Assembly: GCA_033391075.1 (NCBI GenBank)
Contig: JAWPMV010000001.1
Coordinates: 4,774,001 to 4,838,000 of the forward strand
Source: Bacteroidia bacterium
GTDB lineage: Bacteria > Bacteroidota > Bacteroidia > J057
Direction of reading: 5' to 3'
DNA: 64,000 nt
The notes under the pieces were generated by a model. The model did no database searches and had not been told where the DNA came from. It worked only from the letters and a program-made list of their open reading frames with translations. Shown piece after piece: positions 18,082 to 27,124 of this stretch. The stretch's first letter is position 1. The number at the start of each line of letters is the position of its first letter. A program made the position numbers and the translations under genes.

Positions 18082-18621
18082 CTACTGCTTAGCCTCAGGG
18101 ATTTTAACTCCTAATTTTGTCAATACGGCCTTGGTAATGTTATCTGTTTCTGTCCCGTGAAGGATGATGCTGGTACCGTTGGAGGAAGTATTGAGGATAT
18201 ATGTATACCCATTTGCATCCGCATATTCTTTCATCGCTGTTTCGAGCTTACCAAGGATAGGTCCCATCAATTCAGCCTGCTTGGATTGAAAGTTTTGTTG
18301 AGATTGAGATTGAGCCTGTTGAAGCTCAGCCTGCATATTACGGATTTGATCTTCCTTTGGCTTTAATTCTTCCTGAGTGATTCCCTCAGTTGCAGCAAGC
18401 TCCTGATATTCTGCAATCAGCGTTCTCAGGTAATTGTCTTTGGACTGAAGGTTTTGAGTTAATTTTTGGTTATAGGTCTGCAGATCTTGATTAGCCTTGG
18501 CCGTTTCAGGCATAAGGGCAATCGCAGCTTCCAGATCCATATAGCCAATCTTTTGGGCTTGAAGGCCGGAAAGGCTAAAGAAGAACGTAAAGAATACGAG
18601 TATAAAGGATATTTGTCTCAT
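18082..18621 (-). CDS. OmpH/Skp-family periplasmic chaperone, copy 2
   Basis: Second OmpH chaperone, 179 residues, with signal peptide (hydrophobic 5-20, ending LQAQ), the opening KIGYMDLEAAIALMPE, a glutamine-rich coiled coil about 45-125, and a C-terminal TNGTSIILHGTE-type strand region. It is a recent relative of copy 1 and more distant from copy 3. Its role should be the same, ferrying barrel proteins to BamA. It is separated from copy 3 by about 75 bp holding a -7 box, so it may have its own promoter. Confidence 0.9.
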   Translation of the reverse strand: MRQISFILVFFTFFFSLSGLQAQKIGYMDLEAAIALMPETAKANQDLQTYNQKLTQNLQSKDNYLRTLIAEYQELAATEGITQEELKPKEDQIRNMQAELQQAQSQSQQNFQSKQAELMGPILGKLETAMKEYADANGYTYILNTSSNGTSIILHGTETDNITKAVLTKLGVKIPEAKQ

Positions 18622-18688
18622 TGGTGGTTTGATTAAAAAGGGAGGGAGGAAAACTTAGTCATTACAGGTCCTCCCTCATTATTTTCCG

Positions 18689-18696
18689 CAAAGGTA
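18689..18696 (-). promoter_or_regulatory. Putative -7 box of ompH copy 2
   Basis: TACCTTTG on the minus strand, 68 bp upstream of the ATG at 18621 and directly after the copy 3 stop codon. No clear -33 element. Confidence 0.3.
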
Positions 18697-19221
18697 TTAA
18701 TTTCTTTCGTCAGTTATACCCAATTCTTCCATAACATCATTAGAGAGGTCATAAACAGCATTGGTATATAACCAGGTAGTTTCTCCTGATTTATCGAATA
18801 CAAAGTCGATTCTTTTTCTTTTGGCAATGGTTTCCACTGCACGGAAAACTTTGTCCTGAATAGGCTTCACTTTGTTTTCCTGCAGGTCAAACAGTTCACC
18901 GTTGTAGCCAAATTTCTTTTCACGATACTCTTTGGCTTCGCGCTCTGCCTGGAAGATTTCTTCCTGCTTTTCTTTTTTTACATCTTCAGACAACAAGACT
19001 TCACGAGCCTGGTATTCTGAATACATTTCTTCTATCTCTTGATATTTGGCCTCCAGTTCTTTTTGCCAACGCTCAGAGATCCTTTCAATATCCTCCTGGG
19101 CTTCTTTGTACTCAGGAATCTTTTCCATGATCATTTCAGTGTCTACATAACCTGTTTTTTGAGCTGTGGCAAAGCTCATGGCACTAATCAATATGATGGC
19201 GAGTGTGAATAATTTTTTCAT
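18697..19221 (-). CDS. OmpH/Skp-family periplasmic chaperone, copy 3
   Basis: First of the three OmpH genes after bamA and the most divergent one. The 174-residue product has a signal peptide ending FATAQ, then KTGYVDTEMIMEKIPEYKEA, a charged K/E-rich coiled coil (not the Q-rich coil of the other two), and VDFVFDKSGE at the C-terminal strand. The ATG at 19221 gives a compact signal; the Met at 19239 adds six residues. The K/E-rich coil suggests a different client set from copies 1 and 2. The two kinds of ompH together are common in Bacteroidota after bamA. Confidence 0.9.
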   Translation of the reverse strand: MKKLFTLAIILISAMSFATAQKTGYVDTEMIMEKIPEYKEAQEDIERISERWQKELEAKYQEIEEMYSEYQAREVLLSEDVKKEKQEEIFQAEREAKEYREKKFGYNGELFDLQENKVKPIQDKVFRAVETIAKRKRIDFVFDKSGETTWLYTNAVYDLSNDVMEELGITDERN

Positions 19222-19374
19222 GTTCTTGTATTTTGTCAATTATGAAGTGCTGTTCTAGCTTAGCACATGAATCTACCAATTAAACGTATTCTTTAGCTGA
19301 AATTCTGTGTATATGAAAAGCGAAGCTACACGAATATGCACAAAAATAACACCCTCAGGACTCTCCTATAAACT

Positions 19375-19417
19375 TTTTGGGCTTTTATTCGCCAGTTTGT
19401 CGAATAAAAGCCCAAAA
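19375..19417. terminator. Strong hairpin between bamA and ompH
   Basis: A perfect 17-bp inverted repeat (TTTTGGGCTTTTATTCG at 19375-19391 with 19401-19417, 9-bp loop) 33 bp beyond the bamA stop. The flanks on the minus strand do not give a U-run, so it may be a terminator, a partial attenuator that sets the bamA:ompH ratio, or an mRNA-stabilising end. Confidence 0.55.
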
Positions 19418-19449
19418 TATCTATGTCCTCAACTATAATCAGATTGCAT

Positions 19450-21948
19450 CTAGAATTGCTGCCCAATTACAAAGTGGAATTGTCCAGCGCTGATCTCCTG
19501 ATTATCTCCATCGAGGTCAAATCCGTAGGCCCAGTCAAGTCCGAGTAGACCTACCATTGGTAGCATTACCCGTAGACCTGCACCAGCAGCTCTTCTCAGC
19601 TTAAACGGATTGTATTCGCGGAATGTAGAATATCCATTACCCGCTTCCAGGAAGGCCTGCATCCAGATCGGTGCTGACTGATTCAAACTGATGGGGTAAC
19701 GAAGCTCCATAATGAAGCGGTTATAGATCGGATATCCATTGTTGTTGTTATCAATGGTTGCGTCATCATATCCTCTTAGTGGCACGATATCACGTCCATC
19801 CAGTCCCCACAATCCATTTCCTACCATACCAGATCCACCGAGGAAGAAACGTTCGAAAGGAGAGATACCCAGGTTTTCATTATATGCACCAAGATAACCC
19901 GCTTCAATTTTCGCATTAAGAACCATATCTCCTACGATATTGAAGAACCAATTGCTATTGAATTGCCATTTGTGGAATTCAAGCAGGTTGAACTTCTCCT
20001 GTGGACTCAGGTCGGTAAAATCCTGATCACTTTTAAAGATAGACCAGGGAGGAGTTGCTTCAACAGAGAGGTTCATGATAGAACCGGAACGAGGATAGAT
20101 AGGTGCATCCACACTACTACGATCCAGAGAGTAACGGAAAGAGAGTGAGTTTACATAAGCTACATCCTCTCCAATAAAGGCACGGAATACGTTTCCAGGC
20201 TGAAGGATGTCATAGTACTTATATGCGATGCTATATCTTGCAGTAAAGAAGTCATCAGGGAACTGCAATTGTTTACCAAGGTCAACAGATATGTTGAAGA
20301 TGTTGTTTCGGTAATTGGTTCTAACGTTTTGGAACAAGAGATAAGAAGTACTAACTCCCAAAGAAGTTGGCTTTTTGCCTCCTAGCCATGGCTCCAGGAA
20401 GGAAACGGAGAAGTTTTTATAGCCAACTCCATTCATTTGGAATGACAGGCTCAACTTCTGTCCATCACCAGAAGGAACAGGTCTCCATGCTCCGGGTTGA
20501 AGGATACGCTTGGCGGCAAAGTTGTTGAAGGCAAGCTGTACGGTACCTACAAAACCTCCTGCAATAATCTGGTTGGTTTGTGGATCCCGAAGCTGACCTC
20601 CCCATCCTCCTTGCAATTGCAATTGGTCAGAAGGTCTTTCCTCTACGGTATATTTAATGTCTACTGTCCCTGTCGCTTGATTTGGAATGGGATCTACTCC
20701 CAGGGTTTCCTGATCAAAGTAATTCAAGGCCAGAATCTCACGTTGAGAACGAATGATGTCTCTTCTTCTGAATTTATCTCCAGGAGTAGTCCGTATCTCA
20801 CGACGGATAACAAAATCACTGGTTTTGCTGTTTCCAATGATCGGAACTTTCCGTATAGTGGCCTGAGGTCCCTCAGAAATCCTCATTTCCAAATCAATAG
20901 AATCTCCTACAATGGCAACTTCTACCGGATCAAGGTTGAAGAAGAGGTATCCGTCATCCAAATAGAGAGAACTTACATCTCCTCCCTGTGGGTCTCCAAA
21001 GAGCCGACGGTCGATAGCGGCTTTGCTATAGATGTCTCCTTTTTTGATTCGGAGGAATTGTCCCAGGAGATCTGAATTATATTTAAAGTTTCCAGACCAG
21101 GATATGTTTCTATGATAGTAACGAATCCCCTCATACATATTCAGGGTAACATTCACATGCTTATCATCGACTCTATATACTGTATCTGTAAGAACAATCG
21201 CATCTCTGAAGCCATCTTCATTATAGAATTCGATTAGTCCTGCTTTAGATTCTTCAAACTGTTTTGGGAAATACTTGGATCTTGCCCAAACTCTCCACCA
21301 GGCTTTCTGGTGAATTTTCTTCAGCTTTTTGCGAAGTTTTGCATCATCAAATGCTGTATTATTTTCAAAAGTCAGCTCCTTGATTCGAATCTTGGGGCCT
21401 TTGTCAACTTTAATGTTAACGGTTACCCCGTTTTTCAGAATCTTATCAGCTTCGGAAATGATATCGACAGCTACATTGTAGTGTCCTTTTTCCACATAAA
21501 AGTTTCTGATGATCCTTTTTGCAGACTTTTCTTTTGATTCTGTAAGGATGGTACCCCGGATGAAGTTGATTTTTTCCCTCAAATCCTCTGCATGTCCTTT
21601 ACTGATTCCCTCAAAGGAAAATTGAGAGATTCTTGGACGCTCTTTTACCTCAATAGTCAGGAAAATATTGGGGCCTTCAATTTTATCAACCCTAACTTTC
21701 ACATCTGCGAAGAGGTTTTCTTTCCACAATCTTTTCAAAACCTCCGACACCTGCAAACCGGGCACAGTAATCTGTTCACCAACTACCAATCCACTAAGAG
21801 AGATAATTGCATTTTTGTCGCTATACTCAGAGCCTTCAACTTCCAGTCCCTTCAGTATGTAGGTTTTAGGATTTTCTCGATCGAGCTGAGCTTGAGTGAT
21901 CCCAAAGCTCATGCCCAACATTAAGCAAAAAACTAGTAGTTTTTTCAT
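19450..21948 (-). CDS. bamA: Outer-membrane protein assembly factor BamA
   Basis: Omp85 protein that inserts beta-barrel proteins into the outer membrane, 832 residues. A signal peptide (about 1-21, ending TQAQ) precedes five POTRA-like repeats up to about residue 430. The 16-strand barrel then includes the lid/loop region and the conserved VRGF-like segment, here PLRGYDD, and ends with FHFVIGQQF, a C-terminal Phe. The ATG at 21948 lies one base after the uppS stop, so the two genes are tightly linked. An earlier Met at 21966 would overlap uppS. Length and order of parts fit BamA of Bacteroidota. Confidence 0.96.
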   Translation of the reverse strand: MKKLLVFCLMLGMSFGITQAQLDRENPKTYILKGLEVEGSEYSDKNAIISLSGLVVGEQITVPGLQVSEVLKRLWKENLFADVKVRVDKIEGPNIFLTIEVKERPRISQFSFEGISKGHAEDLREKINFIRGTILTESKEKSAKRIIRNFYVEKGHYNVAVDIISEADKILKNGVTVNIKVDKGPKIRIKELTFENNTAFDDAKLRKKLKKIHQKAWWRVWARSKYFPKQFEESKAGLIEFYNEDGFRDAIVLTDTVYRVDDKHVNVTLNMYEGIRYYHRNISWSGNFKYNSDLLGQFLRIKKGDIYSKAAIDRRLFGDPQGGDVSSLYLDDGYLFFNLDPVEVAIVGDSIDLEMRISEGPQATIRKVPIIGNSKTSDFVIRREIRTTPGDKFRRRDIIRSQREILALNYFDQETLGVDPIPNQATGTVDIKYTVEERPSDQLQLQGGWGGQLRDPQTNQIIAGGFVGTVQLAFNNFAAKRILQPGAWRPVPSGDGQKLSLSFQMNGVGYKNFSVSFLEPWLGGKKPTSLGVSTSYLLFQNVRTNYRNNIFNISVDLGKQLQFPDDFFTARYSIAYKYYDILQPGNVFRAFIGEDVAYVNSLSFRYSLDRSSVDAPIYPRSGSIMNLSVEATPPWSIFKSDQDFTDLSPQEKFNLLEFHKWQFNSNWFFNIVGDMVLNAKIEAGYLGAYNENLGISPFERFFLGGSGMVGNGLWGLDGRDIVPLRGYDDATIDNNNNGYPIYNRFIMELRYPISLNQSAPIWMQAFLEAGNGYSTFREYNPFKLRRAAGAGLRVMLPMVGLLGLDWAYGFDLDGDNQEISAGQFHFVIGQQF

Positions 21949-21949
21949 T

Positions 21950-22690
21950 TCATTTAATTTGTTCACTAATCAGACCAAATCTACGTTCGCGTTGCTGATA
22001 GTCAAGTATGGCTTCATAGAGATCTTCCCTTCTAAAATCCGGCCACAACTTTGGTGTAAAATAGATCTCCGTATATGCGATCTCCCAGAGTAAAAAGTTA
22101 CTGATCCTGTGTTCGCCCGATGTACGGATGAGCAATTCGGGATCAGGGATAGTTGCTGTGCTCAGGAAGCCGCTAATTGTTTCCTCGTTTATATCTTCTG
22201 TTTGTAATTCTCCATTTTTGATGGCATCTCCCATATTTTTCATGGCCTGCACGATATCACTTCTCGATCCATAACTCAGTGCCAATGTCAGGGTCATGCG
22301 CGTGTTATCTTGTGTAATCCTCATGGTTTCATTGAGACTTCTTACACAAGCTTTCGGCAAATCCTGGATGTTCCCAATAGCATTTAGCCTAATCTTGTTA
22401 TCCATCAAGGTAGCTCGCTCCTTGGCGATTGTTTCTACCAGCAGGGTCATCAAGGCATCGACTTCCGCTTTTGGTCTTTTCCAGTTTTCGGTTGAAAAAG
22501 CATACAGGGTAAGATTCTCCACTCCTATCTCAGCAGCAGCCTCAGTCGTATCCCTTACTGCTTTGATCGCATTTCTATGTCCAAAAACCCGCATGTTCCC
22601 ACGCTTGCGCGCCCATCTCCCATTTCCGTCCATAATGACCGCAATGTGTTTGGGAATCTCGTTGGGGTTTAATTGATCTGCTAGACTCAT
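21950..22690 (-). CDS. uppS: Isoprenyl transferase (undecaprenyl diphosphate synthase)
   Basis: Cis-prenyltransferase making the C55 lipid carrier for peptidoglycan and O-antigen, 246 residues. It carries HIAVIMDGNGRWA with the catalytic Asp, GHRNA, LTLYAFSTENWKRP, SYGSRSDIV and the ISNFLLWEIAYTEIYFT segment near the end, all family hallmarks. I trimmed the frame to the ATG at 22690. The upstream extension of 39 residues is hydrophobic, has no family match and crosses the promoter region. It sits directly upstream of bamA, the usual order in this phylum. Confidence 0.96.
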   Translation of the reverse strand: MSLADQLNPNEIPKHIAVIMDGNGRWARKRGNMRVFGHRNAIKAVRDTTEAAAEIGVENLTLYAFSTENWKRPKAEVDALMTLLVETIAKERATLMDNKIRLNAIGNIQDLPKACVRSLNETMRITQDNTRMTLTLALSYGSRSDIVQAMKNMGDAIKNGELQTEDINEETISGFLSTATIPDPELLIRTSGEHRISNFLLWEIAYTEIYFTPKLWPDFRREDLYEAILDYQQRERRFGLISEQIK

Positions 22691-22761
22691 TGATGTATGC
22701 TCCGGAAAATGTAGCCTAATAACGGCACACACTTTAATTGGTTGCTTTTTAAAAGCAGCTA

Positions 22762-22769
22762 CAAAGGTA
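22762..22769 (-). promoter_or_regulatory. Putative -7 box of the uppS-bamA unit
   Basis: The minus strand reads TACCTTTG, 72 bp upstream of the uppS ATG. A weak TTTAG lies about 16 bp further upstream. It falls inside the rejected N-terminal extension of uppS, supporting the shorter start. Confidence 0.4.
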
Positions 22770-22851
22770 ATAAATAGCACATTGTCTAAAAAGAGAAATT
22801 TAAGCATACACCCTTCAAGATGAAAAATCTGTCAAGCAGGTTGCATAACGT

Positions 22852-22883
22852 AAAAAAGGCCCCCTAAAAGGCGGCCTTTTTTT
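22852..22883 (-). terminator. Rho-independent terminator after the DUF6089 gene
   Basis: AAAAAAGGCC (22852-22861) pairs with GGCCTTTTTT (22873-22882). On the minus strand the stem is followed by T residues, 22 bp beyond the DUF6089 stop, separating it from uppS. Confidence 0.85.
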
Positions 22884-22904
22884 ATAATTCATCAGGTTTT
22901 TTAC

Positions 22905-23753
22905 TTAGAAGGACGGACATTTCACCCAATCGATGATGAAATTGATCCTGACATTGGTATAGATATACCAGTCTTGTTGGGTATTATCTCCCCTAATTCC
23001 GTTGGTTACTGCTGCACCATCAGGAAATTGGGTGAGGTCTATTCTGTCAGATAATAGAGCGGCGACGGGATTCTGAGCCCTCAATTCATCCAGATTGGGA
23101 TAAGTTCCGCTCACATCATCCAGATAATCTGTAAATATTTTTCTAAATCCGGTTTCTATTTCCAGGTCCCAGCGTTTTGCAATCGCAAAGCGAACTCCGG
23201 CTCCCATTGGGATGGCCAATTGAGTCAGGGCATAAGGCGCAGGATTGGTATCATTAGGGTCGATCAGGAATTGACCTTCTGTACCCAGGGGCTGAAGATC
23301 GATCAATTCACCACCCAGTTCGGCCTGAGGCCTAAAGGTAAATACCCCCACTCCCCCAAACACATAAGGTGTATATCGAGGTCTGTAAATATAGCTCCTG
23401 TCAGATGGCAGGAAGTCGAATGATACAGTTGCGCTAAATTCTGTAATGGGGCTCCGAAAGCTCAAGTTCCTTCTTTGACGCACTTCATTGGTCGAATTAG
23501 CATCAGTTGCGCTAATCCAGCCTTTGAAGAAACCCAGACGGGCAGTCATAAAAGGATTGAAACGGTAAGAGCCGGTAATACCTACACCCGGACGGGTGAA
23601 TTTAAAGGTAAAGTCGTCATCCAGGTCACCCAAATAGTGCGTAGTACCTGCGGATACACCTACGCGGAAATAATCGTATCTGTATTGGGCAGAAAGGTCG
23701 GTGCCAAAGAAGAGAACCAATACCAAAAAGAAGAAAATCCTCAAGTCCCTCAT
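22905..23753 (-). CDS. DUF6089-type outer-membrane beta-barrel protein
   Basis: 282 residues, with a signal peptide ending LSAQ and a mature part of alternating strands starting YRYDYFRVGVSAGTTHYLGDL. This start, the SYRFNPFMTARLGFFKG segment and the position between nadK and uppS match the conserved DUF6089 family of Bacteroidota. Function is unknown, though steady linkage to bamA suggests a role in outer-membrane assembly or structure. It ends NFIIDWVKCPSF. The ORF is complete and is bounded downstream by a terminator. Confidence 0.85.
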   Translation of the reverse strand: MRDLRIFFFLVLVLFFGTDLSAQYRYDYFRVGVSAGTTHYLGDLDDDFTFKFTRPGVGITGSYRFNPFMTARLGFFKGWISATDANSTNEVRQRRNLSFRSPITEFSATVSFDFLPSDRSYIYRPRYTPYVFGGVGVFTFRPQAELGGELIDLQPLGTEGQFLIDPNDTNPAPYALTQLAIPMGAGVRFAIAKRWDLEIETGFRKIFTDYLDDVSGTYPNLDELRAQNPVAALLSDRIDLTQFPDGAAVTNGIRGDNTQQDWYIYTNVRINFIIDWVKCPSF

Positions 23754-24069
23754 GCTGAGTCTTATGATTAAAGCTTGACGTTAAAACTATAAACCTTTTT
23801 TCTTAACGTGCGGTAATAAAGAATAATTATATATGCAGGTTCATTATTTGCCTGCCAAAATTACCCCAAGTCAATCAAAATAAAAATTGTAAAATTTTCT
23901 TCATTCAGTTGCTATTTACGGGTATTATTTGGCTCTTCAAAGTTTCTATTTCAATCTCACTTACATCCTCAGGCCTTCTTGCATGTGAATGTAATAGTTT
24001 CGTGAATACCCTACTAAATGAAGGATAAATCCGGCATGTCAAAAGACAATTTTTCAGCCGTAAAGTTGC
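23754..24069. other. 316-bp intergenic region upstream of the DUF6089 gene
   Basis: No gene found. It is AT-rich and should hold the DUF6089 promoter. The minus strand has TAATTTTG at 23856-23863, a -7-like box, but no matching -33 element. Confidence 0.5.
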
Positions 24070-24957
24070 CTAATTGCGTACATCACTTCCCCACATCAGA
24101 CTTCTCCTCAGGTTATCGACATGTTTACTTCCAGGTAGTTTTATCAATTTAACCTTGAAATTAGCCTTCCTGACCGCAATTGCAGTACCTGCTTCTACCA
24201 ATTCTGTACGTGTATCCAGAGCGACCATTGCTCCTTTGGATCGGGACTCAATTTCAAAAGAAACTACCCAGTCTTCAGGGATTACTACCGGGCGCACTGT
24301 CAAGGAATGACTCGCAACAGGCGTGATCACAAAAGCGGAGGAACTTGGGAAAATAATAGGACCTCCACAGGAGAGGCTATAGGCTGTCGATCCGGTAGGG
24401 GTAGCAACGATCAAGCCATCCCCCCAATAAGAATTTAAAAACTCTCCATTGATATAAGTGTGGACCGTAATCATCTCATTGGAATAACTCTTCAGAATGG
24501 AAAGATCATTGATCCCATAAGGATTGTCCTTGAAGATACCCGGAGGATCGGAGATCACGCTAAGCAGGCTCCGTTTATCTATCCGGTACATATCTTTCAT
24601 CAGCTCTTCGGTAGTAGGAATAAGCTCATGCTGAGAGATACTGGTCAGATAGCCCATTCGTCCGAAGTTTACTCCCAGAATCGGCTTTCCCAATTGGCCA
24701 CAAAACCGTACCGCTTCTAATACAGTCCCATCCCCTCCAAAACAAAACAGAAATTTAGCTGATTCAACCTCCTCTTGTGTATCAAAGATTTCAGCTTTCT
24801 TCAGAGCTTTATGCGTAGGCAAATGTTTCTGTAAGGCCTCGGCATAAGGCTTATACAAACTGTACTGGATTCCTACTTCCTCCAGATAATCGAAAAAATG
24901 TACCAGGACATTTAATTCCGTATTATCTGTGATTCTTCCGAAGATTGCTATTCTCAT
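24070..24957 (-). CDS. nadK: NAD kinase
   Basis: ATP-NAD kinase making NADP in the cytoplasm, 295 residues. The catalytic GGDG motif is at 74-77 (F-G-G-D-G-T), followed by GVNFGRMGYLTS and TPTGSTAYSLSCGGPI, which bind NAD and the metal. Its start overlaps the end of the upstream Omp85-like gene by four bases, so translation is coupled. Length is normal. Confidence 0.97.
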   Translation of the reverse strand: MRIAIFGRITDNTELNVLVHFFDYLEEVGIQYSLYKPYAEALQKHLPTHKALKKAEIFDTQEEVESAKFLFCFGGDGTVLEAVRFCGQLGKPILGVNFGRMGYLTSISQHELIPTTEELMKDMYRIDKRSLLSVISDPPGIFKDNPYGINDLSILKSYSNEMITVHTYINGEFLNSYWGDGLIVATPTGSTAYSLSCGGPIIFPSSSAFVITPVASHSLTVRPVVIPEDWVVSFEIESRSKGAMVALDTRTELVEAGTAIAVRKANFKVKLIKLPGSKHVDNLRRSLMWGSDVRN

Positions 24958-26402
24958 TTTATTGGTACACTTCCGTGCAAATATACGCCTCCCTGATTTA
25001 AATGATTGCGGGCATATTCTAATCGGAGGAGAATATCGTAAAATCCTACAATATTTAAGCCGACTCCATAGCCATGAAGCAATTGATTTTTCAGAAAATC
25101 GTCGTTATTATTAAAACTATCGTCCCGTACAAAGCCCAATTCGTAAAAGGCGGTTACATATAAGGCTGAAGGAGATTGCTTCCATTTTTTGGGAAGAAAA
25201 CCGACACCACTCAAATCCGCGATATGATAGGGAATGATTCCATATTTGATTTCAGCCTTGTTCATATTCACTGCAGAACCTGCAATTACAAAAGGCTGGT
25301 ATCCTCTTAAATTAGTACTAATTCCCAGAAATTCTCTTCGCTTTACCCCAATAAAATTTTTCTCAAAGTAAGGAATAGAATCTCCTATAGAAAGTACCAA
25401 ATGAGTTCCGTATGCAAAGTTCCATCTTTTACTCAGGGGGATATGATGGGCAAAAGTCAGGCCCAGTTTGCCAAACTGCGAAGAAGAGATTCCTTTGATC
25501 CCGGTAAATCTCCCAAAGAATTGATACTTAAATCCTTTTAACGGAAATCGCCTGATATCTCTACGATCTACAGTATACTGAAGAATAAAGGAGGGATAGG
25601 CTTCTTTTCCATCCAATTCAGTAATAAAATTGTTACGGCTGGGATCAATTTCCAGGACATACAAGCTATCGGAAAAACTCAGCCATTTATAGTTCATCTC
25701 AAAATAGAGATTTTCATAGAGGCTTATTCGCTTGCGAATTGCAATAAAAGGTTCATGGGATACTTGAAAAGGTTCTGTCTCAGTTCCTCTCCACTGAACG
25801 GCTCCTTCATTTGTACCCACAATGATTTCTTTCTCATTGATAAATCTATATCCGAACCTCAGATCCACATTGCTTTTTCTAAACATGGCCGGGCGAAGGA
25901 AGTCTATACGTAAGCGTTTTGAGAAACCCAGTTGACCAGAAAATGTCAGGGTTTCATTGCGACCCGTTATATTTCGCCAACTCACATTTAAGCCATAGAC
26001 CAATCTTCTGAAATTGCGCTCCCGAATGGTGTTTACAATGTCGTAGGTATTCCTTTCTTCCAATCGTAGAATAGGCGCACCAAAAACAAACCATCTTTCT
26101 TTGACTTCAATGATTACATGCAACTGATCTCCGATCACCTGCGCCTTCATTTGTACATCATTAAAGAGCCCCAGATTGTAGATGTTTTGCCGACTCTTTT
26201 CTAATCTGGCTTCTACTTCCTCCAACTCTATCATATCCCCACGCTTGAAATTCAGCTCTCTGAGGACTACCCAGGATTTGGTTTTATCTGCCCCGATAAT
26301 TGCCAGAGTCATGACTTTAACCGGATGATCGGCCATAGCAAATTCAGCCTTCATGAGGCAAAAGAGCATCAGGAGGAAAATACGAAGGTGGCTTTTAGGC
26401 AT
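24954..26402 (-). CDS. Short Omp85-superfamily outer-membrane protein
   Basis: 482 residues: signal peptide (about 8-25), a single POTRA-like domain of about 75 residues with the pattern LEEVEARLEKSRQNIYNLGLFNDVQMKAQ, and a C-terminal beta barrel including YTVDRRDIRRFPLKGFKYQFFGR. The FxxT-like and LRGYQPF elements support membership in the BamA/TamA superfamily. Unlike BamA it has one POTRA and does not end in Phe (terminal SVPIK). The position between a CBS protein and nadK is unusual. It may export or insert a particular client, or serve as a porin. No client is obvious nearby. Confidence 0.78.
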   Translation of the reverse strand: MPKSHLRIFLLMLFCLMKAEFAMADHPVKVMTLAIIGADKTKSWVVLRELNFKRGDMIELEEVEARLEKSRQNIYNLGLFNDVQMKAQVIGDQLHVIIEVKERWFVFGAPILRLEERNTYDIVNTIRERNFRRLVYGLNVSWRNITGRNETLTFSGQLGFSKRLRIDFLRPAMFRKSNVDLRFGYRFINEKEIIVGTNEGAVQWRGTETEPFQVSHEPFIAIRKRISLYENLYFEMNYKWLSFSDSLYVLEIDPSRNNFITELDGKEAYPSFILQYTVDRRDIRRFPLKGFKYQFFGRFTGIKGISSSQFGKLGLTFAHHIPLSKRWNFAYGTHLVLSIGDSIPYFEKNFIGVKRREFLGISTNLRGYQPFVIAGSAVNMNKAEIKYGIIPYHIADLSGVGFLPKKWKQSPSALYVTAFYELGFVRDDSFNNNDDFLKNQLLHGYGVGLNIVGFYDILLRLEYARNHLNQGGVYLHGSVPIK

Positions 26403-26458
26403 TTACACGCGAAAGAATTTGGGTTTGCTTCTTTCAGGCCAATAACAGGAATTACAGC

Positions 26459-27124
26459 CTACATATCAAGGTATTTTAGAAGACCTTCAAGGTTTTGGTT
26501 AAAATTGTCTCTGCTGGCTCCTCTGTGGTAGAGTTGGATGATCTTATATCCGAAACGCTCCATACTGGCGGTAATACGATCCAGGTCCTCAACATTGATC
26601 TTCAAGGTAAGCAGCATATCCTGGGTATTTCGGATCGGCGCGAGGTACATACTCAAAATAATGGCATTTTCCTCTTCCACCCTTCTGGCAATCTCCGACA
26701 AAACAAAGCTCTTGCTGGGAATTTCCATTACCATGATACTCCCCGGTTCCTGAATGGCAAATAGTTGCCCCAGATAAAGTGCCAGATCGCGCAAGGTAAT
26801 TACTCCCAGGTATTTGTTTTCTTCATCAAGCACTGGCAACATCTCCAATTTGAAATTGCTCATGAGCTCGATGGCTTCATAGACATGGCTCTCCTCATAG
26901 AGGAAAGCACTTTCCATCATAGCAGATTTGATCTGTCCGACAGTCATACTCAGATCAGCAGCATCCATGATCTGATCCTCACTGATCATCCCGACATATC
27001 TTCCGGAATCTACGATGGGGAGTTGGTGTAGCTTGAACTCATTCATCCAGTTTAGGGCCCGCCCTGCCTGATCGGAGGACTTGGCCGAAGGAAAGATGTC
27101 TGATATGAGTTCTCTTGCTATCAT
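26459..27124 (-). CDS. CBS-domain pair protein with ACT-like C-terminus
   Basis: 221-residue regulatory protein. The first 125 residues hold two CBS repeats (LPIVDSGRYVGMISEDQIMD and LPVLDEENKYLGVITLRDLA), which usually bind adenine nucleotides. The last 75 residues (from about VMEIPSKSFVLSEIARRVEEENA) resemble an ACT-type fold. It has no membrane segment. The start shares one base with the stop of the upstream hydrolase gene (TAATG), so they form an operon, and nadK follows. This gene order recurs across Bacteroidota, hinting at nucleotide-sensing control of an envelope or NADP function. Confidence 0.85.
   Translation of the reverse strand: MIARELISDIFPSAKSSDQAGRALNWMNEFKLHQLPIVDSGRYVGMISEDQIMDAADLSMTVGQIKSAMMESAFLYEESHVYEAIELMSNFKLEMLPVLDEENKYLGVITLRDLALYLGQLFAIQEPGSIMVMEIPSKSFVLSEIARRVEEENAIILSMYLAPIRNTQDMLLTLKINVEDLDRITASMERFGYKIIQLYHRGASRDNFNQNLEGLLKYLDM

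Noticed and set aside
20497-21075. 192-codon open frame antisense to bamA
   Set aside because: Shadow of the long bamA frame, without protein-like motifs.
22691-22807. N-terminal extension of uppS from a Met at 22807
   Set aside because: The 39 residues are hydrophobic without family match and cover a -7-like box.
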